Shown here one piece after another: positions 44,766 through 55,064 of a stretch of 64,000 bases of DNA; the stretch's first letter is position 1; every line of letters begins with the position of its first letter. The stretch covers positions 478,761 through 542,760 of the forward strand of contig CM032801.1 of the NCBI GenBank assembly GCA_019155185.1. The letters are read 5' to 3'. A model generated the notes under the pieces. That model searched no databases. It was given only the letters and a program-made list of their open reading frames with translations, and had not been told where the DNA came from. This stretch comes from Beaufortia kweichowensis. Lineage: Eukaryota > Chordata > Actinopteri > Cypriniformes > Gastromyzontidae. Made by a program: the position numbers and the translations under genes.

Positions 44766-45009
44766 CTCCTCTCTCTCCCTCCTCTCCTCTCCCTCCTCCT
44801 CTCCCTCTCCCTCTCTCTCCTCCCTCCTCCTCTCTCTCTCTCTCTCCTCCCTCCCTCTCTCTCTCTCTCTCTCTCCCTCCCTCCTCTCTCCCTCTCCTCC
44901 CTCCTCCTCTCCCTCCTCCCTCTCTCTCCCTCCCTCCCTCCCTCTCTCCCTCCTCCCTCTCCCTCTCCCTCCCTCTCCCCTCCCTCTCTCTCCCTCCCTC
45001 TCCCTCTCT

Positions 45010-45049
<40 letters not shown>
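44717..45049 (+). repeat. Large (CT)n/polypyrimidine tract
   Basis: About 330 bp of almost pure C/T on the plus strand (CT dinucleotides with CCTCCCT interruptions). ORFs across it on either strand (Ser/Leu or Arg/Glu repeats) are artefacts of the repeat. It lies in the 3' region of ccdc88a. Confidence 0.95.
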
Positions 45050-45052
<3 letters not shown>

Positions 45053-45171
45053 GCTCAAGGTTCATTCTCAAGAATATTACATCGACATTTATTTATTTTT
45101 ACTTTATAACCCATTTAGATGTAATGAACGAGAAACAAACATGTCAAAGTTTTTTTTTAGATGTAAATCGG

Positions 45172-45357
45172 TAGGGCTGCAAGATGTATAGAAATTTTGC
45201 AGATGTGCATAGTATACTGCAATACTTTGCCGTAATTAATAAAAAGTTATCTCTAGTCAAAGTTTTAGGTCAATCCAAATACAGTGACAGACAGTGATCC
45301 TTCTTCCCTGCCGCAAAACATGTATGTGGGACGGGTTATATATTATTTGCAGCCCTA
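45172..45357. mobile_element. Short MITE in ccdc88a 3' region
   Basis: Ends TAGGGCTGCAAGAT and ATTTGCAGCCCTA are inverted, resembling hAT-type termini. No target duplication is found. Confidence 0.55.
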
Positions 45358-45634
45358 CCAAACAGTCACATCTGTGAAATTCAGTGATTCAAGATGTCAT
45401 TCATCTTAATGAAACACTAACAATGTTGCTCAGTCTCTCTGAACAGTGAAAGTGTCTGTAAAATGAATAAATGTAAGGCAGGTGTGCTGAGAATGAGCTG
45501 ATGGGAGGTCACAGGTCTGATGTCATTCATATCTGTATAGTCCAGAGCTTTTCTTTATGTCTGTTTTGTTTCTTTCTGTCTCTAATGTGTTTTTCTCTCT
45601 TATTTCCATCCGTTCAACTGCTGTTACCTTAGAG

Positions 45635-46042
45635 CGAAACGTCAATCAATTCCACGTTATTCTGCCATGAAACAGACTGTTTCTCTCTCTGTCCATCTTA
45701 ACTCGTGGATGCTTCAGCGTTAAAGACAGAAGAAACGTCCTTCTTTATCCTTGAATCAAGGAACCATAAGGATTCCTCAACACAACGCGTCTGATCCTCT
45801 GATGATGTTCATGAGCTGCTCTTTACTGCATTACACATTGACTTTATAATCTATTCTAGTCTTTCTAACAGTTTCAGAAGGACCGTGGCACACTCGTTTT
45901 TATTTGACAGGCATGACAAGCACATGACCGCATGTGTGTTTATAATGACTCTTTCATACATGTTTCTATGGCATGTGAACTCCAAACCCTTAAGGACTTA
46001 AAGGAACCAAAAGAAATAAACATTCTCTGTGTGAGGAATAAA
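45635..46042 (+). other. ccdc88a: ccdc88a 3'UTR end and poly(A) signals
   Basis: A possible 3'UTR acceptor (ctgttaccttag) lies near 45634. AATAAA hexamers at 46015-46020 and 46037-46042 could end the transcript about 200 bp from the prorsd1 poly(A) signal on the other strand. Confidence 0.5.
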
Positions 46043-46235
46043 AGAGCGATAAATCAGTCTGATGTGTGCAAACCTCTTTATTGTTGTTTTATTATTACCT
46101 TGACATTGTTGTAAGTCAGTGTGTTACTGTGCACTTATATGTTCATTACTGTCAGGATTAAAAACCCAGCTTCATGTTTTCATTGGAAAAGAGAACAAAA
46201 ATATATACATCAGGTGTGTGGAAAAAATAATCACA

Positions 46236-46241
46236 TTTATT
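46236..46241 (-). terminator. prorsd1: prorsd1 poly(A) signal
   Basis: AATAAA on the minus strand, 161 bp beyond the prorsd1 stop codon. Confidence 0.6.
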
Positions 46242-46402
46242 TGACAAAACTTTGTAGCATTGCCCTAAAAAACACTTCCAGTTAACAAGAATAAGTGTGT
46301 CCGACAGCGGCTCGTTGCACAATATTAACCCAAAATCATGAGAAGAGTCAGTCTGAGCGGGTCTCGACATCTCCACGTCTTTACACATTATACGTTTGAG
46401 CA

Positions 46403-46831
46403 TCAGTCAAAGTTCAGGATGATGGGCTCGTGTTTGGTTTCCTTCAGGAATCGGAGCAGATCGTCCGGTTTTAGGCCCATGGTGGCGCTGTTGGTCATGG
46501 GGTGGAAATAAACTCTCTCGTGACCTCCGCCGGTCAGATTGCCGTCCAGAACCATCTTCACGCTCTGCTCTTCGTCACAGAAGAGAGAGAGAGCTGTAGC
46601 GCAACCCTGGCCCACCTTCAGCTTCTCCAGCATCAGAGACTCTTCGGCCAGCCGCAAGTTCCCTCCGCCAAGCCCCAGCCGCTTGGCCACGTCGCCGAGG
46701 TTGACCTGCCGGTCGTGACGCACTGACAGCAGCCACAGGCTCTTTTTCTTCTTGTCCTTCAGAAAGAGATTCTTCGTGACCGCTCCGCTAAGATGAGCCA
46801 CGTGAGGCATCATCTCCTCCACCGTGAAAAC
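46403..46831 (-). CDS. prorsd1: prorsd1 exon 2
   Basis: 142 codons plus stop; encodes VFTVEEMMPHVAHL to FLKETKHEPIILNFD. It contains the bulk of the ProX fold. Confidence 0.93.
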   Translation of the reverse strand, partial: VFTVEEMMPHVAHLSGAVTKNLFLKDKKKKSLWLLSVRHDRQVNLGDVAKRLGLGGGNLRLAEESLMLEKLKVGQGCATALSLFCDEEQSVKMVLDGNLTGGGHERVYFHPMTNSATMGLKPDDLLRFLKETKHEPIILNFD

Positions 46832-47528
46832 CTGCAGACAGATGGCACAAGAGATGACATACAGTCATTTACCTGAAAATGTTTGTATGCAAACAAGCAA
46901 TAATAATGAAAGAAAAAGAACAAATAAGAGCTCTGTTCATGTCTGTTACTGCGTTCATACACAGCAAACTCTCAGAAACAGAACAGGTTACAGGTTTAGG
47001 ATCCTTTGATTTACATTTAAATCAGGAAACGTGGATGTGTTATAGAATGGCAACCAGTGTGTCTGATTCATTACTAAACAAGAAACGCGTCTAGTGTCGC
47101 GCCGCTTAATAAGTGTATTTATGTTGACAAAAGTTGAAATCTGCCGATTATAAAAAGAGGAATGAAGTTGTGCAGTTAAAACTGATATTATATGAGGTGA
47201 TGAGGAATTGTTCTGAATAAGACACACTTCACACTTCATTTACATTATGTCACTGAACATGGTCAGTCTTTACGTCAGTCGTTACGCCTGATCTTATAGA
47301 TTATTTGTAATCTTTACAACAATTCCAAAGACATGCTATAAGAACCAAAATAACAACAATAACATATGGTGTGTGTTGCGTGACAGGTTAACCTAAATAT
47401 AACTCATGTTTCATTGTTATTGTGATGTGTCTTTCTCTCACCAGTGGATGATCGACGCATATCGTGTCAATATTGAGACGCTCGAGTAAAGCCTCTAAAT
47501 GTTTCCTCAGCTCCACTGACGCCATCAT
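46403..47528 (-). CDS. prorsd1: Prolyl-tRNA synthetase-associated domain-containing protein 1 (ProX/YbaK-like)
   Basis: The family consists of free-standing homologues of the ProRS editing domain that hydrolyse mischarged aminoacyl-tRNA (typically Ala-tRNAPro) in the cytosol. Exon 1 is 47442-47528 and exon 2 is 46403-46831, joined in phase 0 through GTGAGA and CTGCAG, giving 171 aa, which is full family length. Visible features are HLEALLERLNIDTICVDHPL, FTVEEMMPHVAHLSGAVTKN, then LFLKDKKKKSLWLLSVRHDR, GCATALSLF, and HPMTNSATMGLKPDDLLRFL (the HPxxN motif of the YbaK/ProX fold). No premature stop is present, whereas the human locus PRORSD1P is annotated as a pseudogene. It is tail-to-tail with ccdc88a. 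Confidence 0.92.
46832..47441 (-). other. prorsd1: prorsd1 intron
   Basis: 610-bp AT-rich intron with standard splice sites. No repeat recognised. Confidence 0.6.
47442..47528 (-). CDS. prorsd1: prorsd1 exon 1
   Basis: 29 codons, MMASVELRKHLEALLERLNI then DTICVDHPL. Two tandem ATGs are present and either may start translation. An upstream in-frame ATG at 47568-47570 would add Cys-rich residues unlike the family and was not chosen. Confidence 0.87.
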
Positions 47529-47544
47529 TAAAGCAGCAGTGCAC

Positions 47545-47554
47545 GCGCATGCGC
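47545..47554 (-). promoter_or_regulatory. prorsd1: NRF1-type site upstream of prorsd1
   Basis: The palindrome GCGCATGCGC is 17 bp upstream of the first start codon, in an otherwise small CpG-rich patch. It fits a TATA-less housekeeping promoter. Confidence 0.6.
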
Positions 47555-48240
47555 ACCACAGGGCTGCCACATCTGCCTAACGAAACAGCCCATGACACTG
47601 ACACAGTACCAGAACACAAAGTATTCCACTCATATGCACAGAATATGTAAGTCTTGTGGCTTGTTTTGACTCTATAACTACTTACTCAAATCGATCCTGA
47701 AGGCAGTGTCGGAGATGAGTGATACTGCCACCTACCGAACTGGAAGCTGCAGTGCAGGAGGCGGTTCTGCTGTTTTTCAAGGTAAAACGTGCAACGAAGG
47801 CACTTATTATACGAAAACCAAAGCAACAATTTATAGTTTTACGAATGTTAATGCCACTTAAATACTACTCTTTGCTGAACTGTTTCTTTTAGACTAAAAA
47901 CTAGTTGCCTTATGCTGCATATTTTGCTATTTATTATTGTTTTAAAAGTCTTATTATCAGGTCAAATACAGAATCAAATGCTACGGCTTTTGCGGTCAAA
48001 ATATGCTGACAAACCATATGTGAATCGATTTTTCCCACCACAATAAATAGTTCTAATGCCTCAACTTTTTTCATTTCTAATTTAATTCAAAATAAATGAC
48101 CATGTCTTCTAACAGAAACATAAGCCTTTTATTTATAAGCTTCCATTATTTATGTTACTGTCAAAAAATATGCCACAGCTTACTCGTTGTTTTTTTTTCT
48201 TATCCCAAGGGATTCCCAAAATAGAGTGGTCCAGAGATGT
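47555..48240. other. Intergenic, nothing recognised
   Basis: AT-rich DNA upstream of prorsd1. No gene or repeat is seen. Confidence 0.45.
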
Positions 48241-48248
48241 AGGCCAAC

Positions 48249-48998
48249 TAGGGTTGCCACCTTCAATACAGAAAAATAAGGGACGCCTGCCGCAGCGGGG
48301 GCCACGCCCCTCGGGGGCGGGGCCACGATGACCACAGTCCCGATGGCGAGACAGTGGTGGTATATCATAACTTAAAACATGTTTTCATAAAAATATTAAG
48401 ATTGATACCAATGGACATTATAATAAGATATCTGCTATTGAAATCACTCTGATTTCGGTGAGCTCTAGCATTGCGTGAATGTTGCTCTCCCGAGGCGTGC
48501 TGTCGCACATCTGACAGGCCACCGCGTGCGCCCCAGAGAACACTCGCCTACAAATTGTGCAATAGTCATTACCGCTGACACTTTCCAGCCAAGTATTTGA
48601 TTCCTCCCACTCTCGTCTGTACTTTTGCATCCGCTTTCGTTTCAGCTCTGAAACTTTCAGAGCTGGACGCGGTGGGTATCTGGACCTGCCTCCGCCATCG
48701 TTTCAAATGGATTCTCCGGCGAGTCGGCATCCCGCCCTCCTCTGACTCTGATTGGCCATGATTCACGGCCCGTGAACCTGAAACAAACCAACGATGGCAG
48801 CGAGTATTACCCAATCAGGGGCAGAATAGGACGTGTCTTCACACAATGCGGGTGGGGTGATTTGCATGGGATGCTGCATAATGTGGACCTATGTAAAATA
48901 AGGACAAATCGCGTCCCGTATTGATTTGAAACGGGACGCGTCATTTTGCCTGTAAATACGGGACGATTCCGTATTTCACGGGACGGGTGGCAACCCTA
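48249..48998 (-). mobile_element. hAT element with zinc-finger ORF remnant, perfect TSD
   Basis: A 750-bp element with TIRs TAGGGTTGCCACC / GGTGGCAACCCTA, flanked by identical AGGCCAAC at 48241-48248 and 48999-49006. The minus strand (about 48720-48430) encodes KYRREWEESNTWLESVSGND, then YCTICRRVFSGAHA. This is a W-x-Cx2C-type N-terminal finger like those of hAT/ZMYM transposases, truncated by a frameshift. The element is internally deleted. Confidence 0.88.
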
Positions 48999-49006
48999 AG
49001 GCCAAC

Positions 49007-50485
49007 GTTAGCGCCGCGCTAGTTTCCTCCACCAAAAGCCTATGCGTTTTTCCCACAGACTTTTGGAAAATAAGCTCTGTGATTAACAAAGGGTTCCCAG
49101 ATAGCACAAGCACATAGGGAAGACATCTTTATGACGTCGTGTTTTCCGTCTGAGAGATGTGTATTTTAAGGCGTTTGAAAAAAATAATATATATATATAT
49201 TAAGGCGTTTGCTCATGGTATTCTTCACATAATCTTTGTTCCAGCCTGTACTAAATCTTCCATAGAAGTTGGATGGAAGACATCATCTTCACCAGGGGAA
49301 CCTGTGAATATAAACGATAGATGGATTATTACACCTCTGTTTGCTTTGGAGATGTTGGTAAATTACAACACATCAGTTTGACTTTATGCGGAGCTGCGCA
49401 AACGGATCCACGTACAGTGTGACATCAAAGTACCGCGAGAGTGATTCAAGAGCACATGGAGCAGTCCGATCCTGCGGTGTTGCGTCGGGTTAAGTCGAAT
49501 GACCCTGTTTTGTGGTCATATGTCATGTTTTTAATGCTTCGAGTTATTCTCCTTGCCCAATCTAAATCGCTCTCTGCTGGCTTGTGATTTACCATAAAAA
49601 CAAAAGTGATGGAAACGACGCCAGCAGCGCTAACGCCGGTATTTTATCAATACTAAGGTATTAATTTTAACAGGACTGGTATGCATGTTATGCGTGTAGT
49701 GGATCTACTTAATGATTGTAGTAGATAAATATGATTTGTTTCACCTAGTTGGGAATTTAATTAAGTGTAATGCACGCCCAGGACTATATGTCCTGCAGAG
49801 TATATTTGCAAAGTAAATCAAACACAGAATTATGAAATACCTCAGGATTATTTAAATACCGTGAACAGGTGTGTTGGACTTTGTCTCCTAATATTTGTAA
49901 GTCGCTTTGGATAAAAGCGTCAGCTAAAAGTAAATGGACTAGGGCTGGAAATAACTAAATGATGAGTGACACTGGTCCTCCAGAGTTGTTTAGTGTTGTA
50001 ATTCAGCCTGCTGCCAAAGTTCCGCAGCATCCACACGTGGTACGTGTTACTTTTCTCAGCGCTGGTGGACCTGTCACTGTTAAAAAATGCCTCCACTTTT
50101 CCCGCACCGACCTAAGGTTATTATATTCTGTAATATGGCGTTTATGTAATAGACATACAACAGTCACAGCTGTTTTCTCAGGGGAAAGTCATTTACAACG
50201 TTAACATTTTTAGTGTGGTAGTTTAATAATTGCATTTATTTACTGTAGAAAGTGTATTAGTTATCGAATTATGTCGTTATATTTATGAAATACTTTGCCA
50301 GAGTCAAAAGCCTGTCGAACACTTACCGACAATATGACGAACAACAAACTGATAGACAAATTAACTAAAATTCGACGAATAACCAAAAAACGTATAATTA
50401 TAAATGAACAGGAACATAATATGTACAAATTATGTTATTTATATCTTATTAAAAATGTAAATTGCAGGACAAAAAGGCTGAAGGG
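49007..50485. other. Intergenic with a SINE-tail motif
   Basis: 49890-49940 carries ttgtaagtcgctttggataa and aagcgtcagctaaaagtaa, the same tail motif as the SINE at 30.8 kb, but without a tRNA-like head. A short (TA)n lies near 49190. No gene seen. Confidence 0.5.
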
Positions 50486-50969
50486 CGTGTCACTACTCGA
50501 TCCGTACCGGTAACACGATTTTAACCGCGCATGTGCGGAAAGAAACTCAGGTTTTGTTTTGCGCATGCGCGAAATTGCTGCCACTTCCTGTCACCGCCAA
50601 CGTTTTTACGACAGTCTAGCGATATGATTGTAATGGATTCTTTTGCGTTTTATAGACAGCTTAAAAAATTCTCTTAAAAGGAGAAACTCCTGAAGCTTCT
50701 ACAGATCGTAGGAAAGTGAGACGGTCCTCTACGAATTTTGGCATCAAAGGTAACTATAAGTACCAAGAGATTTTATAATAAAAAAAGAGAATTGGCTGTC
50801 TGATACAACCTGAGCCATGTGCTTAATTCAAAAATTTTGTTTAAAATAACAAGCTACGTTAACTGTACTTGTTCAGCTCCCGTGACTTGATATTATTATA
50901 CAAGTGACTATAATCCCTTACGAAAATTAACCATGGTTTAATTGTAGTACAAGTGTAGTAACCATGTTT

Positions 50970-51330
50970 CTCCTCTAGCTCCTGCATATTATTTGGTTTT
51001 TCCAGCATCTTCTGCATATTTGAACACTTTCCCAAAGTGGCTGTATGACCTTGAAATTCATCTTTTCACACTGAGAACAACTGAGGGACTCTGATCATCC
51101 AATTCATCCAAGTTTACACCCCCTGGCTCTTAATATATTGTGTTGTTTCTTGAGCATCAGTGAATGTTTTCATCATTTGTAATAGTTATATATGAGTCCC
51201 TCAGTTGTCCTCAGTGTGAAATGATGGATCTCAAAATCATACATTCACTTTTGGAAAGGGTTCAAATATGCTGGAAAATCGTGCTGGAAAACTAAAGAAT
51301 GTGCAGGAGGATTTTTCTGAAGAACAGCAG
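50970..51330. mobile_element. Fold-back MITE (palindrome)
   Basis: cttttcacactgagaacaac, tgagggactc and the outward ttccagcat / tgcatatttgaac segments are present in inverted form about 140 bp apart. The whole folds with arms of over 100 bp. Limits approximate. Confidence 0.6.
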
Positions 51331-51636
51331 GCAGCTGGACTGCTCAGGACTCATGAACAACTATTACAAAACATAAAAACAGTCATGGATCATCCAGGAA
51401 ACAACACACAGTATTAAGATTCAAGGGTATGTAAACTTTTGAATGGAGGCATATTTATAAATTCAGTTATAATTTTGTCTTGTGGAGTATATATAAACAT
51501 ATGTTATGTGAAATAGCTTATTCAGCATAGTACTAAATAAAAACTAACATGCAATTTTCATGATCCCTCTTCTTTTGTTAAAATCATTAACATTTTTGCA
51601 TACTCTGCAAGGGGTATATAAGCACAACTGTATATA

Positions 51637-53189
51637 CAGGGAGTGCAGAATTATTAGGCAAATGAGTATTTTGACCACATCATCCTCGTTATGCATGTTA
51701 TCTTACTCCAAGCTGTATAGGCTGGAAAGCCTACTACCAATTAAGCATATTAGGTGATGTGCATCTCTGTAATGAGAAGGGGTGTGGTCTAATGACATCA
51801 ACACCCTATATCAGGTGTGCATAATTATTAGGCAACTTAACAAAAAACAAATTTATACCCATTTCAATTATTTATTTTTACCAGTGAAACCAATATAACA
51901 TCTCAACATTCACAAATATACATTTCTGACATTCAAAAACCAAACAAAAACAAATCAGTGACCAATATAGCCACCTTTCTTTGCAAGGACACTCAAAAGC
52001 CTGCCATCCATGGATTCTGTCAGTGTTTTGATCTGTTCACCATCAACATTGCGTGCAGCAGCAACCACAGCCTCCCAGACACTGTTCAGAGAGGTGTACT
52101 GTTTTTCCCTCCTTGTAAATCGCACATTTGATGATGGACCACAGGTTCTCAATGGGGTTCAGATCAGGTGAACAAGGAGGCCATATCATTAGATTTTCTT
52201 CTTTTATACCCTTTCTTGCCAGCCACGCTGTGCAGTACTTGGACACGTGTGATGGAGCATTGTCCTGCATGAAAATCATGTTTTTCTTGAAGGATACAGA
52301 CTTCTTCCTGTACCACTGCTTGAAGAAGGTGTCTTCCAGAAACTGGCAGTAGGACTGGGAGTTGAGCTTGACTCCATCCTCAACCCGAAAAGGCCCCACA
52401 AGCTCATCTTTGATGATACCAGCCCAAACCAGTACTCCACCTCCACCTTGCTGGCGTCTGAGTCGGACTGGAGCTCTCTGCCCTTTACCAATCCAGCCAC
52501 GGGCCCATCCATCTGGCCCATCAAGACTCACTCTCATTTCATCAGTCCATAAAACCTTAGAAAAATCAGTCTTGAGATATTTCTTGGCCCAGTCTTGACG
52601 TTTCAGCTTGTGTGTCTTGTTCAGTGGTGGTCGACTTTCTGCCTTTCTTACCTTGGCCATGTCTCAGTGTCAGAGTATTGCACACCTTGTGCTTTTGGGC
52701 ACTCCAGTGATGTTGCAGCTCTGAAATATGGCCAAACTGGTGGCAAGTGGCATCTTGGCAGCTGCACGCTTGACTTTTCTCAGTTCACGGGCAGTTATTT
52801 TGCTCCTTGGTTTTTCCACACGCTTCTTGCGACCCTGTTGACTATTTTGAATGAAACGCTTGATTGTTCGATGATCACGCTTCAGAAGCTTGGCTATTTT
52901 AAGACTGCTGCATCCCTCTGCAATATATCTCACTATTTTTGACTTTTCTGAGCCTGTCAAGTCCTTCTTTTGACCCATTTTGCCAAAGGAAAGGAAGTTG
53001 CCTAATAATTATGCACACCTGATATAGGGTGTTGATGTCATTAGACCACACCCCTTCTCATTACAGAGATGCACATCACCTAATATGCTTAATTGGTAGT
53101 AGGCTTTCCAGCCTATACAGCTTGGAGTAAGACAACATGCATAACGAGGATGATGTGGTCAAAATTGCCTAATAATTCTGCACTCCCTG
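51637..53189 (-). mobile_element. Tc1/mariner element with about 200-bp TIRs and TA duplications
   Basis: A 1553-bp element, CAGGGAGTGCAGAATTATTA at both ends in inverted orientation, flanked by TA (51635-51636 and 53190-53191). TIRs run about 51637-51836 and 52997-53189. The right TIR lacks a short aatgagt-type segment seen in the left. It contains a transposase pseudogene on the minus strand. Confidence 0.95.
51955..52978 (-). pseudogene. Tc1/mariner transposase, frameshifted
   Basis: N-terminal helix-turn-helix DNA-binding region (KDLTGSEKSKIVRYIAEGCS, KLLKRDHRTIKRFIQ) in 52978-52670. Catalytic domain in 52660-52043 with WTDE (first Asp), FMQDNAPSH (second Asp) and CSPDLNPIENLW (Glu). I count 37 residues between the second Asp and the Glu, i.e. 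DD37E. The C-terminus (SVWEAVVAAARNVDGEQI) continues in a third frame at 52152-51955. Two frame breaks mean this copy is inactive. Confidence 0.9.
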
Positions 53190-54029
53190 TATATCTTATA
53201 TTATACTGTTCTTCACCAGGTGCAACAGCCAACTATTGTGAGAGACCTTTGTACAGCTTCATACTGGATAAACAATCACAGAGACTTATTTCATGGGGAG
53301 GTGACAGAGCCTGCTTTTCTGCAGATGAACGGTGAAGATCAATAAAATGCACTCTGTGCATCTCTTCACTCAGGGAGTGAATTCCCTGAAGCAAAGGATG
53401 ACTTTTTGTTTAGATTTCAGTCTCAAGATGACATGGAAACATTTTTGTCATATTGTGTTGATGAACAAGGCCTCAAGGTCAATGCCATGTTCCGGAGGGA
53501 GGGAGGGAGGGATATATAATATTAATAATAAATATAATGAAGGCTTTAAAACATCATAATGTTTAAAACATGACTGTGAAGGTAAGTTATTGATTTTTAA
53601 GTTTATTTAATTTAATTTTTTAATCGGTACAGATCGGGTAGTGTCACCAACACATTATATTATTAGTATTATAACAACAGTATATTTTTTAATATATTTT
53701 TTATATTGTATAAACTGCCGTAAATTGTTTCGTCATACTTCAGACAGGAAGTAGACGCATTTCCGCACATGCGCAGTACAAATCGTGTTTCCAGTACGGA
53801 TCGAGTAGTGACGGCGCTCCAGCAAATAACGGTCGTCTGGTAAACAGCCAACGGTCACGTGATTTAAAAATGGCCACGTGACTTCCTGCCTCAGACTGAC
53901 CGCAGTGACCATTGACAAATAATCTGTGCTTATTATACTTAATAGATAATGTCCAAAATACAAAAATCCTTTGTTAATTGTTTGGTTATTATTATCCGTT
54001 GTTCATTACAACACAGTTAAATGTTTCTA
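53190..54029. other. Intergenic, includes right arm of the inverted repeat
   Basis: Apart from the arm and a GGGAGGGAGGGA run near 53495, no gene or repeat is recognised. Confidence 0.4.
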
Positions 54030-54270
54030 ATAATAAATAATGCTGTGCTGTGCACAGTCTGTGCACTTTATGTATATAGGGTTTTTTGTACTTAACTGTG
54101 TATTGTGTCAGCATTACTGTCTTGTGCTGTCTGTTTGCACTTTGTGCACTTTATGTATATAGGGTTTTTTTTACTGTAGCACCTTGGTCCTGGAGAAACG
54201 TTGTTTCGTTTCACTATGTACTTGTATATGGCTGAAATGACAATAAACTCCACTTTGACTTGACTTGACT
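54030..54270 (+). mobile_element. LINE 3'-end copy
   Basis: Two repeats of tgtgcactttatgtatatag precede tgtagcaccttggtcctgga, cactatgtacttgtatatgg and tgacaataaactccactttg, with a (TTGAC)n-like tail. The block is nearly identical, in reverse orientation, to the end of the LINE at 4957-5160, so both belong to one family. It is a heavily 5'-truncated insertion. Confidence 0.8.
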
Positions 54271-55064
54271 TTGACTTGCTCTTTTACCTTGATTGTTGTG
54301 GTGGTTGTTCACACCAAGCATTTTCTTGCTCATGTGTCTGGATAATAATGAAAGCAGTAAGACATGGAAAGTATTATATGAAGTACCTTACCATTTCTTT
54401 CATTTAGGCTTATGTACAGTGAATTGTTTGTATTTGTTTGCAGTCTGTATACCTGGCTTGATGTTTGGTCCACCTGGTTCATCTGCCTTTGGTGCCTCAA
54501 TCTTTTTGTCTTTTTGCCACCACATAATGTTACATTTACAAAATGTTCCTAATATTTATTTAATTTTTAAATGTATTATAGGCCTAATGGATTTCATTTG
54601 ACATTCCTTTAATATTAGAAAATGTGTATATAATGTAAAGTATAATAATGATAATATCTTGGTCATATATCTCATATGAGGAGGTGAATGTCATAGCTGT
54701 GCTTTATTTGATTACAGTGTGGCTACCAAATATCACATGCTGTAAGTTAGGAATTCTTTTTTCATTAATTTAATTTGGAAAACACAATAGTCATTAATGC
54801 CGTCAGGCTGGATTAAATCTGGTCAAATTAACATTTGTATAGTATAGTTATACTGTTCTTCCTCATCTATTTAAACATTTACAAGGGATGTCGCCATTGT
54901 CAGTTTTGGTTTGCTCACTGGAGTATGTTCAGGTGCTTTCTAACAAAATGTTGTGTGTTACACAAGGTGCATATGGCATGGAAAAAGATGTGGTCTCACC
55001 CTTTAATGGTATAAATTAAATGATGACTTAAGACGGACTTGAAATGTAAGCCACACCTATTAAT
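54271..55064. other. Intergenic, nothing recognised
   Basis: AT-rich sequence without recognisable gene or repeat. Confidence 0.4.

Larger units (their letters stand above)
50486..53818. mobile_element. Large inverted-repeat element containing a Tc1 insertion
   Basis: Left end gtcactactcgatccgtacc, aacacgatt, then gcgcatgtgcggaaa, is repeated in inverted orientation at 53743-53818 (with acttcctgtc also shared), about 75-110 bp per arm. A third partial copy is at 53623-53647. The interior has no recognisable transposase of its own. TSDs were not resolved, so this may be two separate insertions rather than one element. Confidence 0.5.

Noticed and set aside
44658..45191. Long ORFs rich in Ser/Leu on the plus strand or Arg/Glu on the minus strand
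   Set aside because: They are translations of a (CT)n/(GA)n tract, open in several frames simply because the repeat lacks stops.
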